This document shows positions 1 through 6,589 of a DNA stretch of 13,343 bases, one piece after another. Numbering within the stretch: position 1 is the stretch's first letter; each line of letters opens with the position of its first letter. The notes under the pieces were generated by a model. It saw only the letters and a list, made by a program, of their open reading frames with translations. It ran no database searches and was not told the DNA's origin. The translations under genes and the position numbers were made by a program. Source of the DNA: Chloroflexota bacterium (GTDB lineage Bacteria > Chloroflexota > Anaerolineae > Caldilineales > Caldilineaceae); contig QEUW01000204.1 in the NCBI GenBank assembly GCA_003577005.1, positions 1-13,343 on the forward strand, written 5' to 3'.

Positions 1-309
1 CTCACCGAGACAGCGGTTGCGGTCACCGCTACAGTGACCACAACCCAAACCGCCGCGACCGGTGCAGCCGATTTGGAACGTGGGGCGCGCTCGTACGAGA
101 GAAACCAGTGCGGTTCCTGCCACGGCGAACGAGGGGAAGGGGTGGAAGGAAAAGGCGCGGCCATCGCCGGCACAACACTCAGCGAGCGAGAATTCGAGAA
201 TCTGCTGCGCACGGGTGGCGGGTTAGGCAATACACATATCTTTGGACCCTCGGCTATCAGCCCGGCAGGGATGAGTGCGCTCTACGCCTATGTGCAGTCT
301 CTGCAATAA
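1..309 (+). CDS. c-type cytochrome domain protein (5' end cut by window)
   Basis: The frame is open from the window edge to the TAA at 307-309, so the true start lies outside; an in-frame GTG at 34 is probably internal. About 102 residues are visible. The first 30 are a Thr/Ala/Val-rich stretch typical of a linker after a lipoprotein or membrane anchor. A single covalent-heme motif CGSCH (109-123, residues 37-41) follows, and the C-terminal helix ends in YAYVQSL, the usual last helix of small class I cytochromes c. Such proteins act outside the cytoplasmic membrane in electron transfer. Oddity: aligned on FGPSAIS, the usual axial Met before this motif is Thr78, next to His79. The only visible Met (Met91) lies in the last helix. 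The sixth heme ligand is therefore uncertain. The next gene starts 89 bases downstream on the same strand. I am confident of the heme-binding domain; the physiological partner is unknown. Confidence 0.85.
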   Translation, partial: LTETAVAVTATVTTTQTAATGAADLERGARSYERNQCGSCHGERGEGVEGKGAAIAGTTLSEREFENLLRTGGGLGNTHIFGPSAISPAGMSALYAYVQSLQ

Positions 310-310
310 G

Positions 311-339
311 GTGACGGATTCATGTTCATGTGATAAGAT
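311..339 (+). promoter_or_regulatory. candidate sigma-70-type promoter for the kinase-like gene
   Basis: GTGACG at 311-316 (4 of 6 matches to TTGACA) is separated by 17 bases from TAAGAT at 334-339. The bases TGA directly before TAAGAT form an extended -10. Transcription would begin near 346, about 50 bases before the kinase ATG. The match is moderate, and read-through from the cytochrome gene is equally possible. Confidence 0.35.
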
Positions 340-398
340 GGATTGCACAGCGCGCTTACTCCACATCACCCCACAGGACCAGGAAAAAGTGCTGAGCC

Positions 399-2720
399 AT
401 GCAGCCCGTTGCCGTCAGAGAAGTTGAACTCCAGCAGATCGGTGTCTACCAGCTTGGCGAAGAGATCGGGCGCGGCAGTGTTGCCGTTGTCTACCGGGCG
501 ACCGATACGCTCTATGACCGGGAAGTGGCGCTCAAGGTGCTACATCCCTACTTTGCCCACTATCTTTCCTTTGTCCGTCATTTTATCGCCGAAGGCCGCG
601 AAGGGATGCGGCTACGCCATCCCAATATCGTCCAGGTCTTTGACGCCGGCCAGAGCGATGGCGTCGCCTACATTGCTCAGGAACTCATCACCGGCGGCGC
701 CCTGGCCGACATGATCCAGGCGCGCGGCGGCCCCTTTACGCATGACGAGACGATGGCGGTTATCGAGCAGGTAGCCGCCGGTCTCGATTATGCCCACCAC
801 CTGGGCTGTCTGCACCGCAACCTCAAACCTAGCAACATCTTCTTTGCCGACCACGGCCGGGTGCAGATTGCCGATTTTAGTGCGGCGATTGCATCCGGTG
901 GCGCCCCACCTGCCAATTATCCGGTGGGGACGCCGGCCTTTATGGCGCCGGAACAGGCCCGCGGGGATGTCACCATCGACCAGCGCGCCGACATCTACAG
1001 CCTGGGCGCAGTAGCCTTTCTGATGCTCGCCGGGCGCCCCCCTTTTGAGGCCGAAAACCCGCTCGTCTTGCTACGAAAGATTATCGAGGAGACACCCCCG
1101 CCCCTCGAACGACTGCAACCGGAGATCGACCCGGCATTGGCACAGATGGTGAGCCAGGTGCTCGCCAAACGGCCCAGCGCCCGCTTTGTCACCGCCGCTG
1201 CCTTTGCCCAGGCATTAACCCACGGCCCAACCACACCTGTCCACCGTGGGCCAGTTGCGAGACTGGATGAGCCTTATCCACTCTCGCATGCACCGGCGCC
1301 GGTGGCAGAGCAGGAAGCCAAACGTCCCGCAGCCAGACAGCGCCCTGCATCGACGATGACCTTTTCTCGGCAGACGGTGATGCTCGCTGGCATGGTCGTC
1401 ATGACGCTGTTGCTGCTGCTGGCAATGATCGTAGCCAGTATCGCCCCCAGCTTTTTCCGTCGCATCGCCGGTCTGGAGACGCCCGCACCCGCCCAAGTGG
1501 CGGTCCTACCACCCCCAGAGCAGCCGGCCACATCCACCCCAGCGAATGCGCGCGCCACGCCTACCGGAATCGGTGAGGCGGCTATCGTGGCGGGGGCCAC
1601 CACGACGGTCACTGTAGGCGCAGCAGTGAGTGCAACAAGTACATTGCCGGCCACCTTGACCAGCGCGCCGCCACCGACGGTGCGGGTGCTGGCGCTTGCG
1701 CCGGCGACGGCGACCCCCGTGCCCACCGCAACGCCAAGCTCATCCCCATCCGCCACACCGAGCGAGACACCGGCCGCGACGACAACACCGACCGCTACCG
1801 AAGCGCTTGCTACCGAACCCATTTCGGATACGGCAACCCTGGGCGGGCTCGCATCCATCGCCGCAAGCGTCACCAGTGGGCCACCCCCTGGTGGGCGCAT
1901 TGCCTATACGGTGCGCAATCCGAGGACCGACCAGTTGGACACGGTCATCTACAATCTGGCGACCGGGGTAAGCTGGCCCATCTTGCCCGCCAAACGGCAA
2001 CCCGATTTTAACAATCAGGGTGATCTCGTGCTCAACAGCGAGGGTGGCGGGGTCGATGCGCTGGTGCTCATGCGCCCCGCCACCAGCGAGTTATTGGCCG
2101 TCGCCAGCGCCTTTGCCGAAGATAGCCATCCCCATTGGGCCCCCAACAATAAGAGCATTGTCTTTGACTCTGCGCTCGTGGGTGATGGTCGCCATCGTCT
2201 CTACATTCAGCACGACACCAATTATGGTGAGGTCATCGGCCCCATGCGCTACGATGCGTGGGAGATCTTTGGTCGCTATCCCATCTATTTGCTCGACGGG
2301 CGCATCGTCTACAACGGCTGCAATGTGTGGGACAACGCCAGCATCTGCGGTCTCTATCTGGTGGATACAACTGGCGGGGAGCCGCAGAATCTCACCAACT
2401 GGCCGGGGGACATCCCCACCGACAACCTGGGCAACCAGGTCCTCTTGATGTCAGACCGGGGCGGTGACTGGAATGTCTATCTGCTCAATGTGGCGACAGG
2501 GGCTCTCCGCCAACTGACTGATGCGCGCGGCCGCGACGGTCTGGCGACCGCCTCGCCCGATGGCAATTATCTGGCCTTTGTCAGCGACCGAGCCGGTGCC
2601 TGGGCCGTCTATGTGATGCGCAGCGACGGCAGCGACCAACGCAAGCTCTTTGACCTCAACGGCGGCTACGGCCAGGGCGATCGCGACTGGCTGCAGGAAC
2701 GGCTGAGTTGGGGACGCTAA
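399..2720 (+). CDS. Ser/Thr kinase-like receptor (probable pseudokinase) with outer WD40/TolB-like propeller
   Basis: A 773-residue protein with four parts. Residues 16-275 form a PknB-type kinase fold: Gly-rich loop GRGSVAVVY, VALK with Lys46, alpha-C Glu65, MAPEQ and the DIYSLG helix. Residues 326-350 form one membrane helix. Residues about 360-490 are a low-complexity Thr/Pro/Ala/Ser linker. Residues about 497-773 contain WD40/TolB-like repeats (for example VLLMSDRGGDWNVYLL and LAFVSDRAGAWAVYVM) that should fold as a beta-propeller outside the membrane. The catalytic loop reads HRNLKPSN, so the catalytic base Asp is Asn141, and DFG reads DFS (Asp159 kept). ATP binding looks possible but phosphotransfer should be weak or absent, so it is more likely a signalling scaffold or allosteric receptor. 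The start is the ATG at 399, with AGGAAA at 381-386 as a distant ribosome site. It lies downstream of a cytochrome gene. Fold and topology are secure; ligand and activity are unknown. Confidence 0.9.
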   Translation: MQPVAVREVELQQIGVYQLGEEIGRGSVAVVYRATDTLYDREVALKVLHPYFAHYLSFVRHFIAEGREGMRLRHPNIVQVFDAGQSDGVAYIAQELITGGALADMIQARGGPFTHDETMAVIEQVAAGLDYAHHLGCLHRNLKPSNIFFADHGRVQIADFSAAIASGGAPPANYPVGTPAFMAPEQARGDVTIDQRADIYSLGAVAFLMLAGRPPFEAENPLVLLRKIIEETPPPLERLQPEIDPALAQMVSQVLAKRPSARFVTAAAFAQALTHGPTTPVHRGPVARLDEPYPLSHAPAPVAEQEAKRPAARQRPASTMTFSRQTVMLAGMVVMTLLLLLAMIVASIAPSFFRRIAGLETPAPAQVAVLPPPEQPATSTPANARATPTGIGEAAIVAGATTTVTVGAAVSATSTLPATLTSAPPPTVRVLALAPATATPVPTATPSSSPSATPSETPAATTTPTATEALATEPISDTATLGGLASIAASVTSGPPPGGRIAYTVRNPRTDQLDTVIYNLATGVSWPILPAKRQPDFNNQGDLVLNSEGGGVDALVLMRPATSELLAVASAFAEDSHPHWAPNNKSIVFDSALVGDGRHRLYIQHDTNYGEVIGPMRYDAWEIFGRYPIYLLDGRIVYNGCNVWDNASICGLYLVDTTGGEPQNLTNWPGDIPTDNLGNQVLLMSDRGGDWNVYLLNVATGALRQLTDARGRDGLATASPDGNYLAFVSDRAGAWAVYVMRSDGSDQRKLFDLNGGYGQGDRDWLQERLSWGR

Positions 2721-2749
2721 CAGAATGCGACGGAAATCAGTAGACGGTT

Positions 2750-2775
2750 TGCCGTGAGCAGAGCGTTACACGGCA
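2750..2775 (+). terminator. hairpin after the kinase-like gene, weak terminator candidate
   Basis: TGCCGTG (2750-2756) and CACGGCA (2769-2775) form a perfect 7-base-pair stem with a 12-base loop, starting 30 bases after the stop codon. No T run follows, so it is not a classic intrinsic terminator. It may instead protect the RNA 3' end. Confidence 0.3.
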
Positions 2776-2837
2776 GTGGGTCTATATCCAATCTATTCTG
2801 TCACAGCCTATTCTCCCTCATTGTAAGCAAAAATTAA

Positions 2838-2866
2838 CGCAACGTTGCGCCAATTTGTGGTACACT
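2838..2866 (+). promoter_or_regulatory. 12-base palindrome plus -10-like box before the FBP aldolase/phosphatase gene
   Basis: CGCAACGTTGCG (2838-2849) is a perfect palindrome with a central CG, the general form of LacI-family operators. It sits just upstream of TACACT (2861-2866), a plausible -10 box, in the place where a -35 box would be; no good -35 is seen at 16-18 bases. The arrangement suggests a regulator-controlled promoter about 100 bases before the ATG. The rest of the 2721-2970 gap shows only the hairpin at 2750-2775 and the ribosome site. Confidence 0.35.
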
Positions 2867-2970
2867 CACCCCATCCGCGCTGAGGCTGCTCACTCCTCTG
2901 GGTTATGCCACAGCGAATATACAACCTTCACAACTCGATAGGCAGTTCATAGTAGACAAAGGAGTCTCAC

Positions 2971-4131
2971 ATGCTTACGCTGACCGCGATCAAAGCCGAT
3001 GTCGGTAGTGTAGGTGGGCATACGCGACCTTCCACGCGCATGCTCGAAACGGCGCGCAGCCGGCTGGCCCAGGCAGTCGATCACGCTACGCTGATCGACT
3101 TCGATGTGACCCACACGGGCGACGACATCTGCCTGCTCATGGTGCATCACCACGGCAGTGGCAGCCCAACGGTGCATAACTTTGCCTGGCACGTCTTTGC
3201 CGATGCCGCCCGCATCGCCGCCGAAGAGGGTCTCTACGGCGCCGGCCAGGACCTACTCAAGGATGCTCCTTCGGGCAATGTGCGCGGCGCTGGTCCTGGC
3301 GTCGCCGAGATCACCTTTGACCCCACGGCCAAAGAGCGGCCTGCCGAGCCGTTTCTGATCATGACGGCAGACAAGTGCGGCCCCGGCGCCTACAACTTTC
3401 CCCTATGGGCTGTCTTCACCAACCCTATGTTTTGCGGCGGGCTGCTGCTCCCCCAAATGAAAGCTGGCTTTCGCTGGACCATTATCGATATGGAGTATGC
3501 GGGGGGCGACCGCATCATCGAACTCAACTCCCCCGAACAACATCTGGACCTGGCGATCCTGTTGCGTGATGAGAACCGCTTTGGCATCCAGGCCATCCAC
3601 TCGCGGCGCTATCCCAACCAACAAGTCGTTTCTGTCTCCACCGACCGGCTCCACACCATTGCCGGTGAATATAAAGGCAAAGATGATCCGGTTGCGCTCA
3701 TCCGCAGCCAGGGCTGTTTCCCCGCACCCGAAGAGTTGGTCAGCCCCTTTATGACGGCGCATTTTGTGGCCGGCGATGCGCGCGGCAGCCATCACATGCC
3801 CCTGATGCCGGTAGCGCTCAACAGCGCCGTGGCTGGGCCGTACTGTCTGCCCATCGTCGCCTGCGCAGCCTATTCGGTCAACAAGAAGGGCAAACTCTCC
3901 GAGCGAGTGGATGTCTTTGGGGACAGTGTCTGGGATGCAACCCGGCTCAAAGCACAGCGCAAGGCCGAAGAGATGCGCCAGCAAGGCTTTGTGGGGGCCG
4001 CCATGTTGCCCATGCAAGAGCTGGAATACAGCGCCTTCCGCGATTCGCTGGGCGAGCTAGAGGCGCGCTTCCAGCTGCGCGAGGCGATGGTGCAGGGTAA
4101 CGGCCACGCAGTTGAACCGGTTCTGGCGTGA
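2971..4131 (+). CDS. fbp: bifunctional fructose-1,6-bisphosphate aldolase/phosphatase (class V)
   Basis: A 386-residue cytoplasmic enzyme of the archaeal-type FBPA/P family. It joins dihydroxyacetone phosphate and glyceraldehyde 3-phosphate, then removes the C1 phosphate to give fructose 6-phosphate, making gluconeogenesis one-way. Family landmarks occur in order: IKADVGSVGGH (7-17), THTGDD (47-52), GLYGAGQDLL (87-96), SGNVRGAGPGVAE (101-113), ADK (133-135) and AGEYKGKDDP (231-240). Tyr234 and Lys237 match the aldolase Tyr and Schiff-base Lys of the Sulfolobus enzyme; Asp10, His17, Asp51, Asp52, Gln93, Asp94 and Asp134 are the expected Mg-site residues. Length is normal. AAAGGAG (2958-2964), six bases before the ATG, fixes the start. 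One oddity is ADKCGPGA where archaeal enzymes read ADKTEPGA. It appears to be a single-gene unit with its own promoter. The family call is very secure; both activities are inferred from residues. Confidence 0.95.
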   Translation: MLTLTAIKADVGSVGGHTRPSTRMLETARSRLAQAVDHATLIDFDVTHTGDDICLLMVHHHGSGSPTVHNFAWHVFADAARIAAEEGLYGAGQDLLKDAPSGNVRGAGPGVAEITFDPTAKERPAEPFLIMTADKCGPGAYNFPLWAVFTNPMFCGGLLLPQMKAGFRWTIIDMEYAGGDRIIELNSPEQHLDLAILLRDENRFGIQAIHSRRYPNQQVVSVSTDRLHTIAGEYKGKDDPVALIRSQGCFPAPEELVSPFMTAHFVAGDARGSHHMPLMPVALNSAVAGPYCLPIVACAAYSVNKKGKLSERVDVFGDSVWDATRLKAQRKAEEMRQQGFVGAAMLPMQELEYSAFRDSLGELEARFQLREAMVQGNGHAVEPVLA

Positions 4132-4134
4132 CTG

Positions 4135-4153
4135 GCGCTCGCTGTGTGAGCGT
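4135..4153 (+). terminator. small hairpin just after the FBP aldolase/phosphatase stop
   Basis: CGCTC (4136-4140) pairs with GAGCG (4148-4152) around a 7-base loop, with a G-T pair possible at the base. TTCCCC follows rather than a T run. It is the only terminator-like structure close to the stop codon, and it is weak. Confidence 0.25.
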
Positions 4154-4171
4154 TCCCCAGCCTGAACCGCT

Positions 4172-4198
4172 TTGACAGCATAGGTGTACGCCTATCTC
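4172..4198 (+). promoter_or_regulatory. perfect -35 box with an almost perfect palindrome in the spacer
   Basis: TTGACA (4172-4177) is followed by ATAGGTGTACGCCTAT (4180-4195), a 16-base palindrome broken by one symmetric pair, and by TATCTC (4193-4198) as a possible but poor -10 at 15-base spacing. If real, this is a second, upstream promoter for threonine synthase with an operator in its spacer. It would produce a long leader carrying the structures at 4254-4473. Confidence 0.3.
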
Positions 4199-4253
4199 CG
4201 GTGTGGCTAGTACGACAACAAGACTTCATGTGACGGATCCCACCCGACCTCTG

Positions 4254-4336
4254 GGAGGTGACCAGAATTAACGTTCCTGTTCGGACTGTTTGTGGTCACC
4301 TCCTTCTTGGTCCCGAAGCCGTTCGCCGGTCACCTC
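4254..4336 (+). repeat. SD/anti-SD-like inverted repeat with a competing third arm
   Basis: GGAGGTGACCA (4254-4264) and TGGTCACCTCC (4293-4303) are perfect 11-base inverted repeats around a 28-base loop. A third element, GGTCACCTC (4328-4336), can pair with the same left arm, so two exclusive hairpins are possible. A small local hairpin, TCTGG (4250-4254) with CCAGA (4262-4266), is a third choice. The left arm contains a consensus Shine-Dalgarno sequence (GGAGGTGA), and 4296-4305 (TCACCTCCTT) equals the conserved 3' tail of 16S rRNA. No credible start codon follows the SD-like arm at normal spacing. The element lies in the 412-base non-coding gap before threonine synthase; whether it is transcribed is unknown. 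Confidence 0.6.
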
Positions 4337-4400
4337 GCAGAAATCTGGAGCAAGGGGATATAACTGATTTTGAAAAGCCCTACGGCCCGTGCAAGCGTAC

Positions 4401-4429
4401 TTGCCAAATCTTGATCTGTCCAGTACAAT
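4401..4429 (+). promoter_or_regulatory. sigma-70-type promoter for threonine synthase
   Basis: TTGCCA (4401-4406), 17 bases, then TACAAT (4424-4429): each box has five of six consensus bases and the spacing is ideal. Transcription should begin near 4436, leaving a leader of roughly 108 bases before the TTG start. A short hairpin (GCAAG 4391-4395 with CTTGC 4400-4404) overlaps the -35 box. Confidence 0.6.
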
Positions 4430-4473
4430 CCAGACCAACCTCTGTATACAGATCGTTGGTCGAACAATTGTAC
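4423..4473. promoter_or_regulatory. nested inverted repeat over the -10 and start site (probable operator)
   Basis: Three palindromic layers share one centre near 4447: GTACAAT (4423-4429) with ATTGTAC (4467-4473), GACCAAC (4433-4439) with GTTGGTC (4455-4461), and CTGTATACAG (4442-4451) in the middle. The outer left arm contains the -10 box, and the predicted start site falls in the second arm. The start-site transcript therefore could not form the outer stem, which argues for a DNA-level binding site for a dimeric repressor rather than an RNA structure. Confidence 0.55.
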
Positions 4474-4528
4474 AGATGTGCGAGAACCGGCGGGGGCATT
4501 CCTCTGTGGGCGCCCATCTGCCGTCAAC

Positions 4529-4535
4529 GGAAAGG
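4529..4535 (+). promoter_or_regulatory. ribosome binding site that sets the threonine synthase start
   Basis: GGAAAGG ends eight bases before the in-frame TTG at 4544. The alternative GTG at 4478 has no purine-rich site before it and would start inside the flank of the operator. This site supports the TTG start. Confidence 0.5.
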
Positions 4536-4543
4536 TCGCTTGT

Positions 4544-5665
4544 TTGCTTGCTTATTGCCCGTCCAGCCCGTTTCGGATCAGCGCAGAGTTGGCGCCCTTG
4601 CGCTGTCCGCTCTCTGCGCAACCGCTAGAATATACTGATCTCCCTCGCTTTGACCCCGCGCAAATCAATCCTAGTGAATCGGGTCTCTGGCGCTACGCTG
4701 CTATGCTACCGGTGGTGCGCCCGGGTAGGGTCCGCATCTCGCTAGGCGAAGGCTGGACGCCCCTTGTCCCCGACCACTGGGCAGATCAGCCACTCTATTG
4801 GAAGCTCGACGCCCTCATGCCCAGCGGCAGCTATAAAGATCGCGGGGTTTGCGTGATGGTCAACTGGCTCGCCGGCCTCGGCGCGCAAACCCTGGTTGAT
4901 GATTCCAGCGGCAATGCCGGCGCCAGCCTCGCCTGTTACGCCGGCCGGGCAGCGCTTACCGCCCGCATTTATGTGCCGGAGAGCGCCCCCGAACCCAAGC
5001 GCGCCCAGATCGCTGTCTATGGCGCCGAACTGGTCGAAGTGCAGGGGCCGCGCAGCCTGGCGCGTCTTGCCGCTGAAACCGATACCCAGCACGCCCGCGA
5101 AGTCGCCTATGCCTCGCATGCGTGGCATCCGGCCTTTCTTCTAGGTCAGATGACCTGTGCCTGGGAGATTTGGGAACAATTGGGGGAGCGCGTACCTACG
5201 TGGTTGGTGGCGCCCGTTGGCAACGGTGGGCTGCTGTTGGGCACTTGGCGAGGTTTTCAACAACTGTACCACGCCGGGGTAATCAAGCGGTTGCCGCGCC
5301 TGTTAGCGGTGCAAGCGGAACCATACACTTCAATTTATGATGCCTTTCACGACGGCAGCGATAGCGTCGCCAGCGAGCGACGAGTGGAAAGAATCAGCGC
5401 CGATGGCATCGCCATCAACCAGCCTGTTCATGCGCAGGCGGTGTTGCAGGCCGTCCGCCAATCGCAGGGGACGGTCGCCGCGGTTAGCGACAGGGCGGTT
5501 CTGACGGCGCAAGAAAAGCTGGCGACCCGCGGTCTCTTTGTCGAGCCGACCAGCGCAACGGTGGTGGCGGCGCTCGATCAAGTACGTTCACGTTTTTGTG
5601 CAGATGACGTAATTGTGGCAATATTATCTGGACACGGGCTAAAGAAGCCACCCAAACTCGTCTGA
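4544..5665 (+). CDS. thrC: threonine synthase
   Basis: A 373-residue fold-type II pyridoxal-phosphate enzyme that converts O-phosphohomoserine and water to threonine and phosphate, the last step of threonine synthesis in the cytoplasm. Visible marks: [11 protein letters not shown] (65-75), PLP-lysine motif SGSYKDRG with Lys98, SSGNAG (121-126), phosphate-binding GNGG (226-229), EPTSA (334-338) and the family C-terminus SGHGLK (362-367). TTG at 4544 is chosen because of GGAAAGG upstream and because the protein then begins directly at the N-terminal zinc-ribbon remnant; a GTG at 4478 would add 22 residues of no recognisable type. Oddity: the ribbon reads Cys5-Pro-Ser-Ser8 and Cys21-Pro-Leu-Ser24, each half having lost one Cys, so zinc binding is doubtful. 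The stop is 74 bases before the RNase III ATG, so the two may share a transcript. A related PLP lyase is possible but less likely. Confidence 0.85.
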   Translation: MLAYCPSSPFRISAELAPLRCPLSAQPLEYTDLPRFDPAQINPSESGLWRYAAMLPVVRPGRVRISLGEGWTPLVPDHWADQPLYWKLDALMPSGSYKDRGVCVMVNWLAGLGAQTLVDDSSGNAGASLACYAGRAALTARIYVPESAPEPKRAQIAVYGAELVEVQGPRSLARLAAETDTQHAREVAYASHAWHPAFLLGQMTCAWEIWEQLGERVPTWLVAPVGNGGLLLGTWRGFQQLYHAGVIKRLPRLLAVQAEPYTSIYDAFHDGSDSVASERRVERISADGIAINQPVHAQAVLQAVRQSQGTVAAVSDRAVLTAQEKLATRGLFVEPTSATVVAALDQVRSRFCADDVIVAILSGHGLKKPPKLV

Positions 5666-5739
5666 CAGCGTCCACATTGCCCGCTGCACTGGCAATCGAG
5701 TGCATAACAGCGCTTTTTAGAGAGGAATCAACCAAACTG

Positions 5740-6546
5740 ATGGCTGTCGCTGACCCCGCCGATTTTGAACGCGACCAGGGCATCTCGTTTAAGGACAAGA
5801 CGCTCTTGCAGCTCGCGTTTGTGCATCGCAGCTTTGTCAACGAGAGTGGAAGCGACGGCGCTACCGAGGACAACGAACGGCTTGAATTTCTAGGCGACCA
5901 GGTGTTGGGCTATGTGGTGAGCGAAGAACTCTATCGCCGCTATCCCCAATACCAAGAGGGACAGTTGACCAGCATCCGCTCGGCTCTTGTGCGCCGCGAG
6001 ACCCTGGCCCGGCATGCCCAAACGCTGGGGTTGGGCAACTACCTCTTGCTCGGACACGGCGAAGAAGAGAGCGGCGGGCGCACGCGCACAGCCACGCTGT
6101 GCGCCGTCTTCGAGGCTGTTGTGGGCGCCATCTACCTTGACCAGGGTACCGACGCCGTCCGCAACTTTGTGCTGCCGCTCATGCGCGATGAATTGGAGCG
6201 TGTCGAACACTCGGCTCTCGAAAAGGACGCCAAGAGCCGGCTGCAAGAATACGTCCAGAGCAACCTGAACGTCACCCCCCGTTACCGGATGGTGGAAGCC
6301 TCAGGCCCCGACCACAACAAGACCTTTGTCATGAAGGTGATGATCGCCGACAAGATCTACGGCGTCGGCTCCGGGCATAGCAAACAAGAGGCCACCCAGC
6401 AAGCCGCCGCCATGGCGTTGGATCGATTGGACCAATACGCGCCCGAGTACAAACCGAATCCCCCGTTGGAAGAACGATATGGTTTGCGTCCCAAGGACCA
6501 CGACGACCTTCCCCCGGACGATGCAGACAGTGCCGAGACCCTCTAA
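5740..6546 (+). CDS. rnc: ribonuclease III
   Basis: A 268-residue double-strand-specific endoribonuclease, the family that processes pre-rRNA and structured mRNA in the cytoplasm. The nuclease domain (about 12-155) has the signature NERLEFLGD (45-53; Glu46, Glu49, Asp53), Glu73 in EGQLTSIR, and Glu125 in VFEAVVGAIYLD. The double-stranded-RNA-binding domain (about 163-232) has KSRLQEYVQ and GSGHSKQEATQQAAAMAL. The tail is acidic and Pro-rich. Oddity: the Asp normally three residues before Glu125 is Ala122 (codon GCC). Spacing to Glu73 (49 residues) equals that in the E. coli enzyme, so this aligns with Asp114 there. Metal binding may be altered. The ATG at 5740 is preferred; AGAGAGGA (5719-5726) lies 13 bases upstream, somewhat far, and an in-frame TTG at 5677 would add a non-family extension. 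It faces SMC tail to tail. Confidence 0.93.
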   Translation: MAVADPADFERDQGISFKDKTLLQLAFVHRSFVNESGSDGATEDNERLEFLGDQVLGYVVSEELYRRYPQYQEGQLTSIRSALVRRETLARHAQTLGLGNYLLLGHGEEESGGRTRTATLCAVFEAVVGAIYLDQGTDAVRNFVLPLMRDELERVEHSALEKDAKSRLQEYVQSNLNVTPRYRMVEASGPDHNKTFVMKVMIADKIYGVGSGHSKQEATQQAAAMALDRLDQYAPEYKPNPPLEERYGLRPKDHDDLPPDDADSAETL

Positions 6547-6589
6547 AAATCGAAATCCGTAATGTGTAAATCCGCACCCATAACTCGTT

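Noticed and set aside
1274..1900. A 208-codon minus-strand open frame
   Set aside because: It is the mirror of the Thr/Pro/Ala linker of the kinase-like protein; its Val/Ala/Gly-rich product is a by-product of that composition.
3403..4017. A 204-codon minus-strand open frame
   Set aside because: It is antisense to the FBP aldolase/phosphatase and has no recognisable domain.
4172..4473. T-box or known amino-acid riboswitch before threonine synthase
   Set aside because: The leader has paired elements but no T-box consensus (no TGGNACC antiterminator core), no Thr-rich leader peptide and no terminator with a T run.
4258..4638. A 126-codon plus-strand open frame that follows the SD-like arm and overlaps the threonine synthase start
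   Set aside because: Its GTG start lies inside the SD-like arm itself, it runs through the promoter and operator, and its product has no domain or hydropathy pattern.
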